Assembly (NCBI RefSeq): GCF_000620645.1
Contig: NZ_JIAV01000020.1
Span: 124,001-188,000 of the forward strand
DNA from: Nocardioides sp. URHA0032
GTDB lineage: Bacteria; Actinomycetota; Actinomycetes; Propionibacteriales; Nocardioidaceae
Length of the DNA stretch: 64,000 nt
Direction: 5' to 3'
The notes beneath the pieces were generated by a model. The model had not been told where the DNA came from. It did not search any database and was given only the letters and a program-made list of their open reading frames with translations. Position numbers and translations under genes: made by a program. Shown one piece after another: positions 7,480 to 15,888 of the stretch (position 1 is its first letter; every line of letters starts with the position of its first letter).

Positions 7480-8646
7480 ATGGCCTCCATGACCTCCGCG
7501 AACCGCGAGCACGACGTCGTCCTGGTCGGCGCGACCGGCTTCACCGGTGGGCTGACCGCCGAGTACCTCGCCCGGCACGCACCGGCGGGCCTGCGCTGGG
7601 CGCTCGCCGGGCGCAACCCGGCCAGGCTCGAGGCCGTCCGGGACCGGATCGGGGTGGACGTGCCGCTGCTGCACGCCGACACCAGCGACCCCGCCTCCCT
7701 GGCCGACCTCGCGGCGAGCACCCGCGTGGTGATCACGACCGTCGGGCCCTACCTGGAGCACGGCGAGCCGCTGGTCGCCGCCTGCGCCGAGGCCGGGACC
7801 GACTACGTCGACCTCACCGGCGAGCCGGAGTTCGTGGACCGGGTCTACCTGCAGCACCACGCCACGGCCGAGCGCACCGGCGCCCGGCTCGTGCATGCCT
7901 GCGGCTTCGACTCGATCCCGCACGACCTCGGCGCGATGCACTGCGTCCAGCAGCTCGCCGCCTCCGGGCCCGTGCGGATGCGCGGCGTCGTCCGCACCGG
8001 CGCGACGGCGTCCGGCGGCACCATCCACTCCGCGCTCGGCCAGTTCTCCCGGGCCCGCCAGATGCGCGCCGTGATGCAGGAGCGCCGCCGGGCGGAGCCG
8101 CGACCCGAGGGCCGCCGGTCGCGCGCTGTGTCCGGCAAGCCGCATCGCGACCCCCTGCTGAAGTACTGGCTGCTCCCGCTGCCCACCATCGACCCGTTCG
8201 TCGTCGCCCGCAGCGGCGCCGCGCTCCCGGCGTACGGCCCCGACTTCAGCTACTCCCACTACGCCGGCACCAGGACGCTGCGGTACGCCGTCGGCGGCGC
8301 GGTCGGCGTCGCCGCGCTGTTCGGTGCCGCCCAGGTCCCGCCGGTGCGGAACTTCCTGCTCGGCAGGGTGCCGCAGGGCGAGGGTCCCGACGAGGGGCGC
8401 CGCGCGAAGTCGTGGTTCCGCGTCGACTTCGTCGGCGAGGGCGACGGCCGCACGGTGCACACCCGGGTCAGCGGCGGCGACCCCGGCTACACCGAGACCG
8501 CGAAGATGCTCGCCGAGTCCGCCCTCTGCCTCGCGCTCGACGACAACCCCCCGACCGCGGGCCAGGTCACCACCGCGCAGGCGATGGGCGACAACCTGCT
8601 CGCGCGGCTGCAGGCGGCCGGGATCCGGTTCGAGGTCGTCGAGTAG
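7480..8646 (+). CDS. Saccharopine-dehydrogenase-like / trans-acting enoyl reductase family protein
   Basis: A 388-residue NAD(P)-binding protein. The Rossmann motif VLVGATGFTGGLTAEYLA is at about residues 13-30, and VDLTGEPEFVDRVYLQHH and HACGFDSIPHDLG follow. These are the signature of the family that includes mycobacterial Rv2449c and the trans-acting enoyl reductase Rv2953. A hydrophobic segment near 270-290 (AVGGAVGVAALFGAA) may associate with membrane. Family members reduce enoyl intermediates for lipid synthesis in trans, but most have no proven substrate. The ATG at 7489 is an alternative start. It stands alone between a divergent and a convergent neighbour. Confidence 0.8.
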   Translation: MASMTSANREHDVVLVGATGFTGGLTAEYLARHAPAGLRWALAGRNPARLEAVRDRIGVDVPLLHADTSDPASLADLAASTRVVITTVGPYLEHGEPLVAACAEAGTDYVDLTGEPEFVDRVYLQHHATAERTGARLVHACGFDSIPHDLGAMHCVQQLAASGPVRMRGVVRTGATASGGTIHSALGQFSRARQMRAVMQERRRAEPRPEGRRSRAVSGKPHRDPLLKYWLLPLPTIDPFVVARSGAALPAYGPDFSYSHYAGTRTLRYAVGGAVGVAALFGAAQVPPVRNFLLGRVPQGEGPDEGRRAKSWFRVDFVGEGDGRTVHTRVSGGDPGYTETAKMLAESALCLALDDNPPTAGQVTTAQAMGDNLLARLQAAGIRFEVVE

Positions 8647-8655
8647 GGGTGCCCC

Positions 8656-8675
8656 GGGCGGTGAGCGTACTGCCC
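8656..8675. terminator. Hairpin between convergent genes
   Basis: GGGCGGT (8656-8662) pairs with ACTGCCC (8669-8675), one G-U pair, loop of six bases. It lies between the stop of the enoyl-reductase-like gene (8646) and the stop of the convergent ArsR gene (8684), so it can end transcription from both sides. There is no U-tract, which is normal in high-GC actinobacteria. Confidence 0.5.
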
Positions 8676-8683
8676 ACGCAGGA

Positions 8684-9085
8684 TCACGGCCGGAGGACCG
8701 GTTCACCTGCGAGCTGGACGTGTTCGGTGTGCGAGAGGGCCTGGTCGATGATGTCGATGACGTGGTCGTCGAACAGCCGGTACACGACGTGGCGGCCGTG
8801 ACGTTCGGCAACGACGAATCGCAGCTCGCGCAGCTTCCGCAGCTGGTGGGACACGGCGGACTGGGACATGTCGACCGCGGCGATGAGCTCGCCCACCGTG
8901 AGCGGCCCGTGCTGGAGAGCAACGATGAGGTGGAGACGGCTGGGGGTCGCGAGTCCGTGAAGGACTGCCGCAACGGTGGTGGCGTCGTCGTCGCCCAGCC
9001 GGTCGCGTGCTGCTCCTGCGAGTCGGTTGCCGTTGCGCTGGTGTCCCACGAGCCAACCGTACGCCAAATATGAGCGCTCCTTCAT
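8684..9085 (-). CDS. ArsR/SmtB-family metal-sensing repressor
   Basis: About 120-133 residues of winged helix: HGLATPSRLHLIVALQHGPLTVGELIAAVDMSQSAVSHQLRKLRELRFVVAERHGRHVVYRL is the classic ArsR core with recognition helix SQSAVSHQLRKLRE. The C-terminal helix DDHVIDIIDQALSHTEH carries the D-x-H and H-x2-E/H ligands typical of the alpha5 zinc/cobalt site of SmtB/CzrA-type sensors. It is divergent from a CDF metal exporter, its probable target. The ATG at 9085 lies inside the candidate operator; TTG at 9067 (after AAGGAG with good spacing) or GTG at 9049 are plausible alternative starts. Confidence 0.88.
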   Translation of the reverse strand: MKERSYLAYGWLVGHQRNGNRLAGAARDRLGDDDATTVAAVLHGLATPSRLHLIVALQHGPLTVGELIAAVDMSQSAVSHQLRKLRELRFVVAERHGRHVVYRLFDDHVIDIIDQALSHTEHVQLAGEPVLRP

Positions 9086-9087
9086 GT
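9068..9087. promoter_or_regulatory. Candidate ArsR operator between arsR-type gene and CDF exporter
   Basis: ATATGA (9068-9073), eight bases, then TCATGT (9082-9087): an imperfect inverted repeat with the ATATGA-type half sites seen for SmtB/CzrA-class regulators. It is one of few AT-rich patches in the 73 bp between the divergent genes, where a repressor would control both promoters. Confidence 0.45.
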
Positions 9088-9157
9088 GTTCTACGATGGT
9101 CGGCGTCGGCGCCCGCGCCCTTCAGCCCCGCCAGGTCGAGTCCATCGGAGCACCACC

Positions 9158-10180
<1,023 letters not shown>

Positions 10181-10228
10181 CCGCGAGCCCGAATGTCGCC
10201 TCTCAGGCGACGTAACACACGTGGTTGG

Positions 10229-10301
10229 TGCCCCAGGCAGGAGTCGAACCTGCGACCTTTCGCTTAGGAGGCGGCTGCTCTATCCGCTGAGCTACTGGGG
10301 C
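10229..10301 (-). tRNA. tRNA-Arg (anticodon CCT)
   Basis: On the minus strand the acceptor GCCCCAG pairs with CTGGGGC, the D-arm GCTC/GAGC and T-arm GCAGG/CCTGC are intact, and TTCGACT is the T-loop. The anticodon loop CTCCTAA gives anticodon CCU. CCA is encoded at 10226-10228. The anticodon stem has only three Watson-Crick pairs (CGC/GCG); positions 27-43 and 28-42 read G-A and C-A, which is weak for a functional tRNA. Confidence 0.9.
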
Positions 10302-10460
10302 AGCGACGCCGGTGTGACGTCGGCGCACAGTGTTTCACGTGGGGCTGGCGGGCCGGCTCGGCGTACCGACGTTTTGTTTGAACGCGCTGGTCACAGGGAG
10401 ACTTAAGGTTCGGGCCGTACGTTGACGACGGCCCTGTCCCCGAGACCACGAGGTTCGACG

Positions 10461-11645
10461 ATGTCCGACGCTGCGCCTGAGAGCGCCGAGCGCGACCCCG
10501 TCGTCCCCAAGCGCCGCGGCAAGGTCCGCAAGCGGCACACGGTCGGCAAGGTGCTGCTCGCCAGCGTGCTCGTCCTCGCCATGGTGACCGGTCTCGGCAC
10601 CATCTGGCTCTACCGGCACCTCAGCGGCAACCTCAACGGCATCGACATCACCTCGCAGCTGGAGAACCGGCCGGACAAGTTCGCCGTCACCGGGCCGCAG
10701 GAGCCGCTCAACGTGCTCGTGATGGGGTCGGACAGCCGCGACTGCGCCGGCTGCAACATCGACAACCTGACCGGCGGCGGGCAGCGCTCGGACACCACGA
10801 TCCTGTTCCACCTCTCGGCGGACCGGGAGCGGGCGTACGGCATCTCGATCCCGCGCGACCTCCTGGTCGACCGACCGGACTGCAAGGCCCAGGACGGGTC
10901 GACGATCCCCGGCGCGGACAACGTGATGTGGAACGAGGCGTTCGGCCTCGGCGGGCCGGCCTGCACCATCCAGCAGTTCGAGCAGCTGACGGGGATCCGC
11001 CTCGACCACTTCGTCGTGGTCAACTTCGAGGGCTTCCAGGGCATGGTCGACGCGATCGGCGGCGTCGAGGTCTGCATCCCCGAGCCGATCGTCGACCCCT
11101 CGCACGGCATCAACATCCCGGCGGGCACCCGCAAGATCAAGGGCAAGGAGGCCCTCAACTACGTGCGGGAGCGGTACGTCGTCGGCAACGGCTCCGACAT
11201 CGGGCGGATGAAGCGCCAGCAGGCGTTCATCGCCTCGATGGCCCACCAGGTCGTCACCGCCGGCACGCTGGCCCGACCGGACCACCTGCTGCGGTTCCTC
11301 GACGCCGCGACCAAGTCGCTGACGGTCGACAAGGGCTTCGACAACCTCGTGGACATCACCAAGCTCGGCATCCAGTTCAAGAACATCGGGCTCGACAACA
11401 TCCAGTTCATCACGATCCCGAACGTGCCGGACCCGGCCGACCCCAACCGCCTGGTCTGGAAGCAGCCCGAGGCCAAGCAGGTGTGGAAGAAGATCGCCCA
11501 CGACGAGCCGCTGACCAAGAAGCTCAGCGACGACGTGATCAGCGCCGGCAACGTGCCCGGCTCCGGGTCGCCCTCCTCGTCCGGCAACGGTGGCAAGAAC
11601 GAGGCCGACAAGCAGGCACTCGAGGACGCCGGTCTGTGCACATGA
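10461..11645 (+). CDS. LytR-CpsA-Psr (LCP) family cell-wall polymer ligase
   Basis: A 394-residue type II membrane protein: basic N-terminus (KRRGKVRKRH), one TM helix at about 29-51, then the extracellular LCP domain with NVLVMGSDSRD, GGGQRSDTTILFHLSADRERAYGIS and SIPRDLLVD, the core that binds the polyprenyl-pyrophosphate donor and carries the catalytic Arg and Asp residues. LCP enzymes attach arabinogalactan, teichoic acids or capsule to peptidoglycan. The C-terminus is a short Ser/Gly linker without the LytR_C domain. GAGG seven bases upstream supports ATG 10461. A 56-residue gene follows after 24 bp and is likely co-transcribed. Confidence 0.92.
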   Translation: MSDAAPESAERDPVVPKRRGKVRKRHTVGKVLLASVLVLAMVTGLGTIWLYRHLSGNLNGIDITSQLENRPDKFAVTGPQEPLNVLVMGSDSRDCAGCNIDNLTGGGQRSDTTILFHLSADRERAYGISIPRDLLVDRPDCKAQDGSTIPGADNVMWNEAFGLGGPACTIQQFEQLTGIRLDHFVVVNFEGFQGMVDAIGGVEVCIPEPIVDPSHGINIPAGTRKIKGKEALNYVRERYVVGNGSDIGRMKRQQAFIASMAHQVVTAGTLARPDHLLRFLDAATKSLTVDKGFDNLVDITKLGIQFKNIGLDNIQFITIPNVPDPADPNRLVWKQPEAKQVWKKIAHDEPLTKKLSDDVISAGNVPGSGSPSSSGNGGKNEADKQALEDAGLCT

Positions 11646-11669
11646 GGCAGCGCAGATGAGGCAGCGCCC

Positions 11670-11840
11670 ATGACCGAGCGCCAGTCCGAGACCGCCTGGG
11701 AGCGCCGCAAGCGGCTCGCCGAGGTGTTCGGCGACGCGCTCCCGGAGACCACGAGCGACGAGCGGGACGACGCGCCGGCGCAGGAGCGGGACGGCGACCA
11801 GTGGCTGCGGGACCAGGTGCCCCCGCACCACGGGACCTGA
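11670..11840 (+). CDS. Small conserved-looking soluble protein (56 aa)
   Basis: Encodes MTERQSETAWERRKRLAEVF, then an acidic stretch with ETTSDERDD and the end WLRDQVPPHHGT. The compact, charged, Trp-containing sequence looks like a real small protein of the kind found beside actinobacterial wall genes; I do not know its function. It follows the LCP gene by 24 bp, across a tandem duplication of ATGAGGCAGCGC (11642-11653 and 11656-11667) that places GAGG motifs upstream of the start. Its TGA abuts the mscL stop in the shared hexamer TGATCA (11838-11843). Confidence 0.65.
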   Translation: MTERQSETAWERRKRLAEVFGDALPETTSDERDDAPAQERDGDQWLRDQVPPHHGT

Positions 11841-12215
11841 TCAGATCGTCGGCGGACGCCCCTGCTGTGCGGCCAGGAGGTCGCGGATCTCCTCCAGCAG
11901 CTGGATGTCCACGGGGGTGCCCGGGTCCTCGGCAGGGAAGAACTTCTCGTTGGCCTTGGTGTAGGGCATCACGATGAGGAAGTAGACGACGGCCGCGATG
12001 ATCACGAAGCTGATCACCGCCGTGACCCAGGCGCCGAAGGGGAGACCGCCCGGCGTCCAGCCCGTGAAGTCCGGCTGGCCGCCGACCTTCCCGATCAGGC
12101 CCATGATGAGGTCGACGGTGGCGGTGATCACCGCGGTGAAGGCGAGCGCCATGATCAACGCAACCGCCAGCTCGACGAGGTTGCCCCGGAGGATGAAGTT
12201 CTTGAACCCGGTCAT
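11841..12215 (-). CDS. mscL: Large-conductance mechanosensitive channel MscL
   Basis: A 124-residue pentameric turgor-relief channel. TM1 follows the amphipathic MTGFKNFILRGNLVELAVA; the periplasmic loop is GGQPDFTGWTPGGLPFG; TM2 is AWVTAVISFVIIAAVVYFLIV followed by MPYTKANEKF; the C-terminal helix is DIQLLEEIRDLLAAQQ. The pore-lining glycines equivalent to E. coli Gly22 and Gly26 are alanines, in ALIMALAF, which may shift the gating threshold. It starts 9 bp after the SAF-domain gene and is probably the last gene of a ruc-SAF-mscL operon. Confidence 0.92.
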   Translation of the reverse strand: MTGFKNFILRGNLVELAVALIMALAFTAVITATVDLIMGLIGKVGGQPDFTGWTPGGLPFGAWVTAVISFVIIAAVVYFLIVMPYTKANEKFFPAEDPGTPVDIQLLEEIRDLLAAQQGRPPTI

Positions 12216-12224
12216 GCCCGCACG

Positions 12225-12845
12225 CTAGCCGGGAAACGCGACCGTGAGGAAGGTCCGCACCGACGCGTCCGCGATCCGGGCCACGTCCGCAGGCGCCGCG
12301 CCCACCACGACCAGCCGGCCGGTCAGCTCGGCGGCACCGACCTCGCCGTCGCCGGCGGGGAGCGCCAGCACCGGTACGCCGGACGCCACCACCGTCGCGC
12401 CGCTGCCCTGCGGATCTGCCGAGACCAGGTCCACCCGGTCGCCGACCGCCAGCAGGTCCGCCATCGCCGCGTCCGGCAGCCGCACCGGCACGGCCGCCAG
12501 CCCGGGATAGCCCTCGGTCAGTGACGGCCCGACGAGTCGGACGTCGGTGACCGGCTCGCCCGCGCGCAGCGGCGCTGCGAGGGTGCGGCCCGCGGGCGCG
12601 GCGGCCACGCCGGCGGGGACCGAGCCCGGCCGGAACCCGACCGTGCGCAGGTCCTCGTCGCCGAGGACCGTGCCGGACGGGAGGTCGTGCGCGGCGACGA
12701 CGACCCGCACCTCGGGGGGTGGGGTGGCGGTGGCCGCGTGCAGGCCGGTCGCGACCGCGACGGCGGTCAGTAGCGCGGCCAGCAGCCGGCGCCGGGCGAG
12801 CACGGCCCGGCGTACCGGGCGGAGGATCGGGGCGAGGCGGCGCAT
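12225..12845 (-). CDS. SAF-domain protein (CpaB/RcpC-like)
   Basis: A 206-residue protein with a basic N-terminus and one TM helix (about 20-38, LLAALLTAVAVATGLHAA) followed by a SAF domain: VRVVVAAHDLPSGTVLGDEDLRTV and PLRAGEPVTDVRLVG. A beta-clip-like second half has VGDRVDLVSADPQGS. The fold is that of the Flp-pilus protein CpaB/RcpC, but no pilus genes are nearby, so an envelope role is all that can be said. It lies between ruc and mscL on the same strand with short gaps (56 and 9 bp). Confidence 0.75.
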   Translation of the reverse strand: MRRLAPILRPVRRAVLARRRLLAALLTAVAVATGLHAATATPPPEVRVVVAAHDLPSGTVLGDEDLRTVGFRPGSVPAGVAAAPAGRTLAAPLRAGEPVTDVRLVGPSLTEGYPGLAAVPVRLPDAAMADLLAVGDRVDLVSADPQGSGATVVASGVPVLALPAGDGEVGAAELTGRLVVVGAAPADVARIADASVRTFLTVAFPG

Positions 12846-12901
12846 GCCGCGACGCTAGGCGGGATCAGCCGGCGGCGCGTCGGCCCTCCACAGGGCCCCC
12901 C

Positions 12902-13207
12902 TCAGTCGGAGGACGTCGAGGCGGCCGCGGCTGCGGGCTTCGCCTCGCTCTTGGTCTCCGTCTTGGCCCCGGTCTTCGTCTCGGTCTTCGTCTCGGTCGT
13001 CGAGGCCGCGGGGGCGTCCGAGGCGCTCCCGGAGCGGCTGTCGGTGCGGTAGAAGCCCGAGCCCTTGAACACCACGCCGACCGCGTTGAACACCTTGCGC
13101 AGCCGGCCGCGGCACTCAGGGCACTCGGTGAGCGCGTCGTCCGAAAAGCTCTGGACCCGCTCGAAGGCATGGGCGCACTCGGTGCAGGCGTACTGGTAGG
13201 TCGGCAC
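12902..13207 (-). CDS. ruc: FmdB/Ruc-type zinc-ribbon protein, probable redox-regulated chaperone
   Basis: 101 residues from a GTG start (AGGAGA just upstream). The N-terminal ~55 residues are a CxxC-CxxC zinc ribbon: Cys8, Cys11, Cys29, Cys32 in TYQYACTECAHAF and TECPECRGRL, then VVFKGSGFYRTDSR. The last 40 residues are disordered and repetitive (TETKTETKTGAKTETKSEAK, then Ala/Ser/Asp). This matches M. tuberculosis Ruc (Rv0991c), which I recall as an oxidation-activated holdase repressed by HrcA. A CIRCE-like operator sits 24 bp upstream of the GTG, supporting the same heat-shock control here. The neighbourhood, with cyclo-ligase, UGPase, MoeA and GlpR, is also that of Rv0991c. Confidence 0.88.
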   Translation of the reverse strand: MPTYQYACTECAHAFERVQSFSDDALTECPECRGRLRKVFNAVGVVFKGSGFYRTDSRSGSASDAPAASTTETKTETKTGAKTETKSEAKPAAAAASTSSD

Positions 13208-13230
13208 GGTTCTCCTCCGCGATGGCCGGT

Positions 13231-13261
13231 CATTGGCACTCGGCCCTGACGAGTGCCAATG
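13231..13261. promoter_or_regulatory. CIRCE-like HrcA operator
   Basis: TTGGCACTC (13233-13241), nine bases, GAGTGCCAA (13251-13259). The arms extend by CA/TG to 11 perfect base pairs. The consensus is TTAGCACTC-N9-GAGTGCTAA; the single A-to-G change is compensated in the other arm, so the palindrome is exact and the spacer is the canonical 9. It lies between the divergent ruc and acylase genes, 24 bp from the ruc GTG and 16 bp from the acylase ATG, so HrcA could control both. Confidence 0.85.
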
Positions 13262-13276
13262 GTACGACACGGCACA

Positions 13277-15871
13277 ATGAGCGGCGACATGGTTGGTGGG
13301 CTGGGGTTCCGGGGGTGGCCGCGCGCGGCCCGGATCGCGACGTACGTCGCTGCCGGCGTGGTCGTCCTCCTGATCGCGACGCTGCTCACCGCCGTCCACC
13401 TGGTGCGGGAGCCGTTCCCGCAGACGACCGGCGAGATCGACGTCCCCGGGCTCGCCGGGAAGGTGACCGTGGTGCGCGACGACGCCGGGATCCCGCAGGT
13501 CTACGCCGACTCCGTCGACGACCTGATGATGGCGCAGGGCTACGTGCACGCCCAGGAGCGGTTCTTCGAGATGGACGTCCGTCGGCACGCGACCGCCGGA
13601 CGGCTCGCGGAGATGTTCGGCACGGCCGGGCTGGAGAGCGACGAGTACGTCCGCACCATGGGCTGGCGCCGGGTCGCCGGGCAGGAGCTCGCGCTGGTCT
13701 CGCCGGAGACCCGCGCCGCCCTCGAGGCCTACGCCGACGGCGTCAACGCCTACCTCGACACCCACACGCCCAGCCAGATCGCCGTCGAGTACACGGTCCT
13801 CAACGCCGGCGGCCTCGGCTACGAGCCGGAGCCGTGGACACCGGTCGACTCCCTGGCGTGGCTGAAGGCGATGGCGTGGGACCTGCGCGGCAACATGACC
13901 GACGAGATCGACCGGGTCCTGGCGCTGGCGGGGCACACCGCCCGCCAGGTGCGGCAGCTCTACCCGGCGTACGACTACGACGCGCACGCGCCGATCGTGC
14001 GGCAGGGCGCCGTGGTCGACGGCGTCTTCGAGCAGGACGCGACCGGCCCGGGCACGCGCAACCCCCGCCGGCCGGCGTACACCGCCGACATGCGCGGCGC
14101 GCTGGCCCGGCTGCGTGCCGGCCTTGCGAAGCTGCCGCCGCTGCTCGGCCACGGCGACGGCCTCGGCAGCAACAGCTGGGTCGTCGCCGGGGACCACACC
14201 GACACCGGCGAGCCGCTGCTCGCGAACGACCCGCACCTCGGCGTCTCGCTGCCCGGTGTCTGGATGCAGATGGGCCTGCACTGCCGCGAGGTCACCGACG
14301 ACTGCCCGTTGGACGTCGCCGGGTTCACCTTCTCCGGCGTGCCCGGCGTGATCATCGGCCACAACCGGGACATCGCCTGGGGCTTCACCAACCTCGGCCC
14401 CGACGTCAGCGACCTCTATCTCGAGCGGGTCGAGGGCGACCGGTGGCGGTACGACGGGCGCTGGCGGCCACTACGCCGCCGGACCGAGACGATCAAGGTG
14501 GTCAACGGCGCCGACGTCACGCTGACGGTCCGGTCCACGGCGCACGGGCCGCTGCTCTCCGACGTCGCCGACGACGTGGCGGACGTGGGGGAGGACCCGC
14601 CCGGGGTGCGCGCCGGGACGTACGCCGTCGCGCTCCAGTGGACCGCGCTCCAGCCGTCGCCGACCGCGGACGCCGTCCTCGGGATCGACGCCGCGACGGA
14701 CTGGGAGAGCTTCCGGGCCGCGGCCGCGTCGTTCGACGTACCGGCCCAGAACCTGGTGTACGCCGACCGCGACGGTCACATCGGCTACCAGGCGCCCGGG
14801 CGCGTCCCGATCCGCAAGTCCGGCAACGACGGGCTGCTCCCGGCCGCGGGCTGGAAGCCCGAGGACGACTGGACCGGCGACGACGTGCCGTTCGACGGGC
14901 TGCCGAGCGTGCTCGACCCCGACGAGGGGTTCGTGGTGACCGCGAACCAGGCGGTCACCGGGCCGGACTACCCGTACTTCCTCACCGACGACTGGGACCG
15001 CGGCTACCGGTCGCAGCGGATCCGTGACCTGCTCCAGCGGCAGCTCGACGGCGACGGGACGGTGTCGATGGACGACATGCTCGCCATGCAGCTCGACGAC
15101 CTGCACCCGATGGCGGCCGAGCTCACGCCGTACCTCCTCGACATCGACCTGCCGCACGGCTACTACTCCGCGGGCCAGCAGCAGCTGCGGGCCTGGGACT
15201 TCCACCAGGACGCCGACAGCCCGGGCGCGGCGTACTTCAACGTGGTGTGGCGCAACCTGCTGGCGCTCACCTTCCACGACGACCTGCCGACCGGCATCTG
15301 GCCCGACGGCGGGGACCGGTGGTACGCCGTCGTCACGAACCTGCTGCACGACCCGAGCTCCGCGTGGTGGGACGACGCGAACACGGCCGACGTCGACGAG
15401 ACCCGCGACGACATCCTGCGGCAGGCGATGCTCGACGCGCGCGACGAGCTGACCCGGCGGCAGGCGCTGGACAGCGACGACTGGACCTGGGGGCACCTGC
15501 ACCGGCTGGACCTGCACAGCCCGTCACTCGGCGAGTCCGGCACCGGCGCGGTCGAGTGGCTGGTCAACCGGGACGGCTGGGAGGTCGGCGGCGGCTCGTC
15601 CACCGTCGACGCGTCGTCGTGGGACGCCGCGGAGGGGTACGGCGTCGAGAGCGCCCCCTCGATGCGGATGGTCGTGTCGCTCGCCGACTGGGACGACTCC
15701 CGCTGGATCAACCTCACCGGCGTCTCCGGACACCCGTTCGACCGGCACTACACCGACCAGACCGACCTGTACGTCGACGGCAGGACCCTGCCCTGGCCGT
15801 TCTCTCCCGACGCGGTCGAGCGCGCCGGCGCCGACGTACTCACCCTCCTCCCCGCCCCCGCCGACGGTTGA
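13277..15871 (+). CDS. Penicillin-acylase-family Ntn hydrolase (penicillin/AHL/cephalosporin acylase type)
   Basis: An 864-residue precursor. An N-terminal TM/signal anchor (about 20-42) is followed by the alpha-subunit region VTVVRDDAGIPQVYADS and GYVHAQERFFEMD. The autocleavage site is GLGSNSW, with Ser298 becoming the N-terminal nucleophile of the beta subunit; PLLANDPHLGVSLPG and GFTFSGVPGVIIGHNRDIAWGFT follow. A probable spacer peptide lies around 235-297. The enzyme would hydrolyse amide bonds of acylated small molecules outside the membrane. The true substrate could be beta-lactams, acyl-homoserine lactones or lipids. It is not part of the conserved core order and seems inserted. ATG 13277 (or 13289) is preferred over a GTG inside CIRCE. 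Confidence 0.88.
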   Translation: MSGDMVGGLGFRGWPRAARIATYVAAGVVVLLIATLLTAVHLVREPFPQTTGEIDVPGLAGKVTVVRDDAGIPQVYADSVDDLMMAQGYVHAQERFFEMDVRRHATAGRLAEMFGTAGLESDEYVRTMGWRRVAGQELALVSPETRAALEAYADGVNAYLDTHTPSQIAVEYTVLNAGGLGYEPEPWTPVDSLAWLKAMAWDLRGNMTDEIDRVLALAGHTARQVRQLYPAYDYDAHAPIVRQGAVVDGVFEQDATGPGTRNPRRPAYTADMRGALARLRAGLAKLPPLLGHGDGLGSNSWVVAGDHTDTGEPLLANDPHLGVSLPGVWMQMGLHCREVTDDCPLDVAGFTFSGVPGVIIGHNRDIAWGFTNLGPDVSDLYLERVEGDRWRYDGRWRPLRRRTETIKVVNGADVTLTVRSTAHGPLLSDVADDVADVGEDPPGVRAGTYAVALQWTALQPSPTADAVLGIDAATDWESFRAAAASFDVPAQNLVYADRDGHIGYQAPGRVPIRKSGNDGLLPAAGWKPEDDWTGDDVPFDGLPSVLDPDEGFVVTANQAVTGPDYPYFLTDDWDRGYRSQRIRDLLQRQLDGDGTVSMDDMLAMQLDDLHPMAAELTPYLLDIDLPHGYYSAGQQQLRAWDFHQDADSPGAAYFNVVWRNLLALTFHDDLPTGIWPDGGDRWYAVVTNLLHDPSSAWWDDANTADVDETRDDILRQAMLDARDELTRRQALDSDDWTWGHLHRLDLHSPSLGESGTGAVEWLVNRDGWEVGGGSSTVDASSWDAAEGYGVESAPSMRMVVSLADWDDSRWINLTGVSGHPFDRHYTDQTDLYVDGRTLPWPFSPDAVERAGADVLTLLPAPADG

Positions 15872-15888
15872 GTCGGAACTCAACGGCG
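15861..15888. terminator. Bidirectional hairpin over two convergent stop codons
   Basis: GTTGAGT (15867-15873), loop CGGA, ACTCAAC (15878-15884), flanked by partly pairing CCG/CGG. The TGA of the acylase and the TGA of the convergent cyclo-ligase both lie in the arms. Perfect 7-bp stem, no U-tract. Confidence 0.55.

Noticed and set aside
7272..8801. A 509-codon plus-strand frame over the enoyl-reductase-like gene
   Set aside because: Shadow frame; the neighbouring frame carries the Rossmann motif and family residues.
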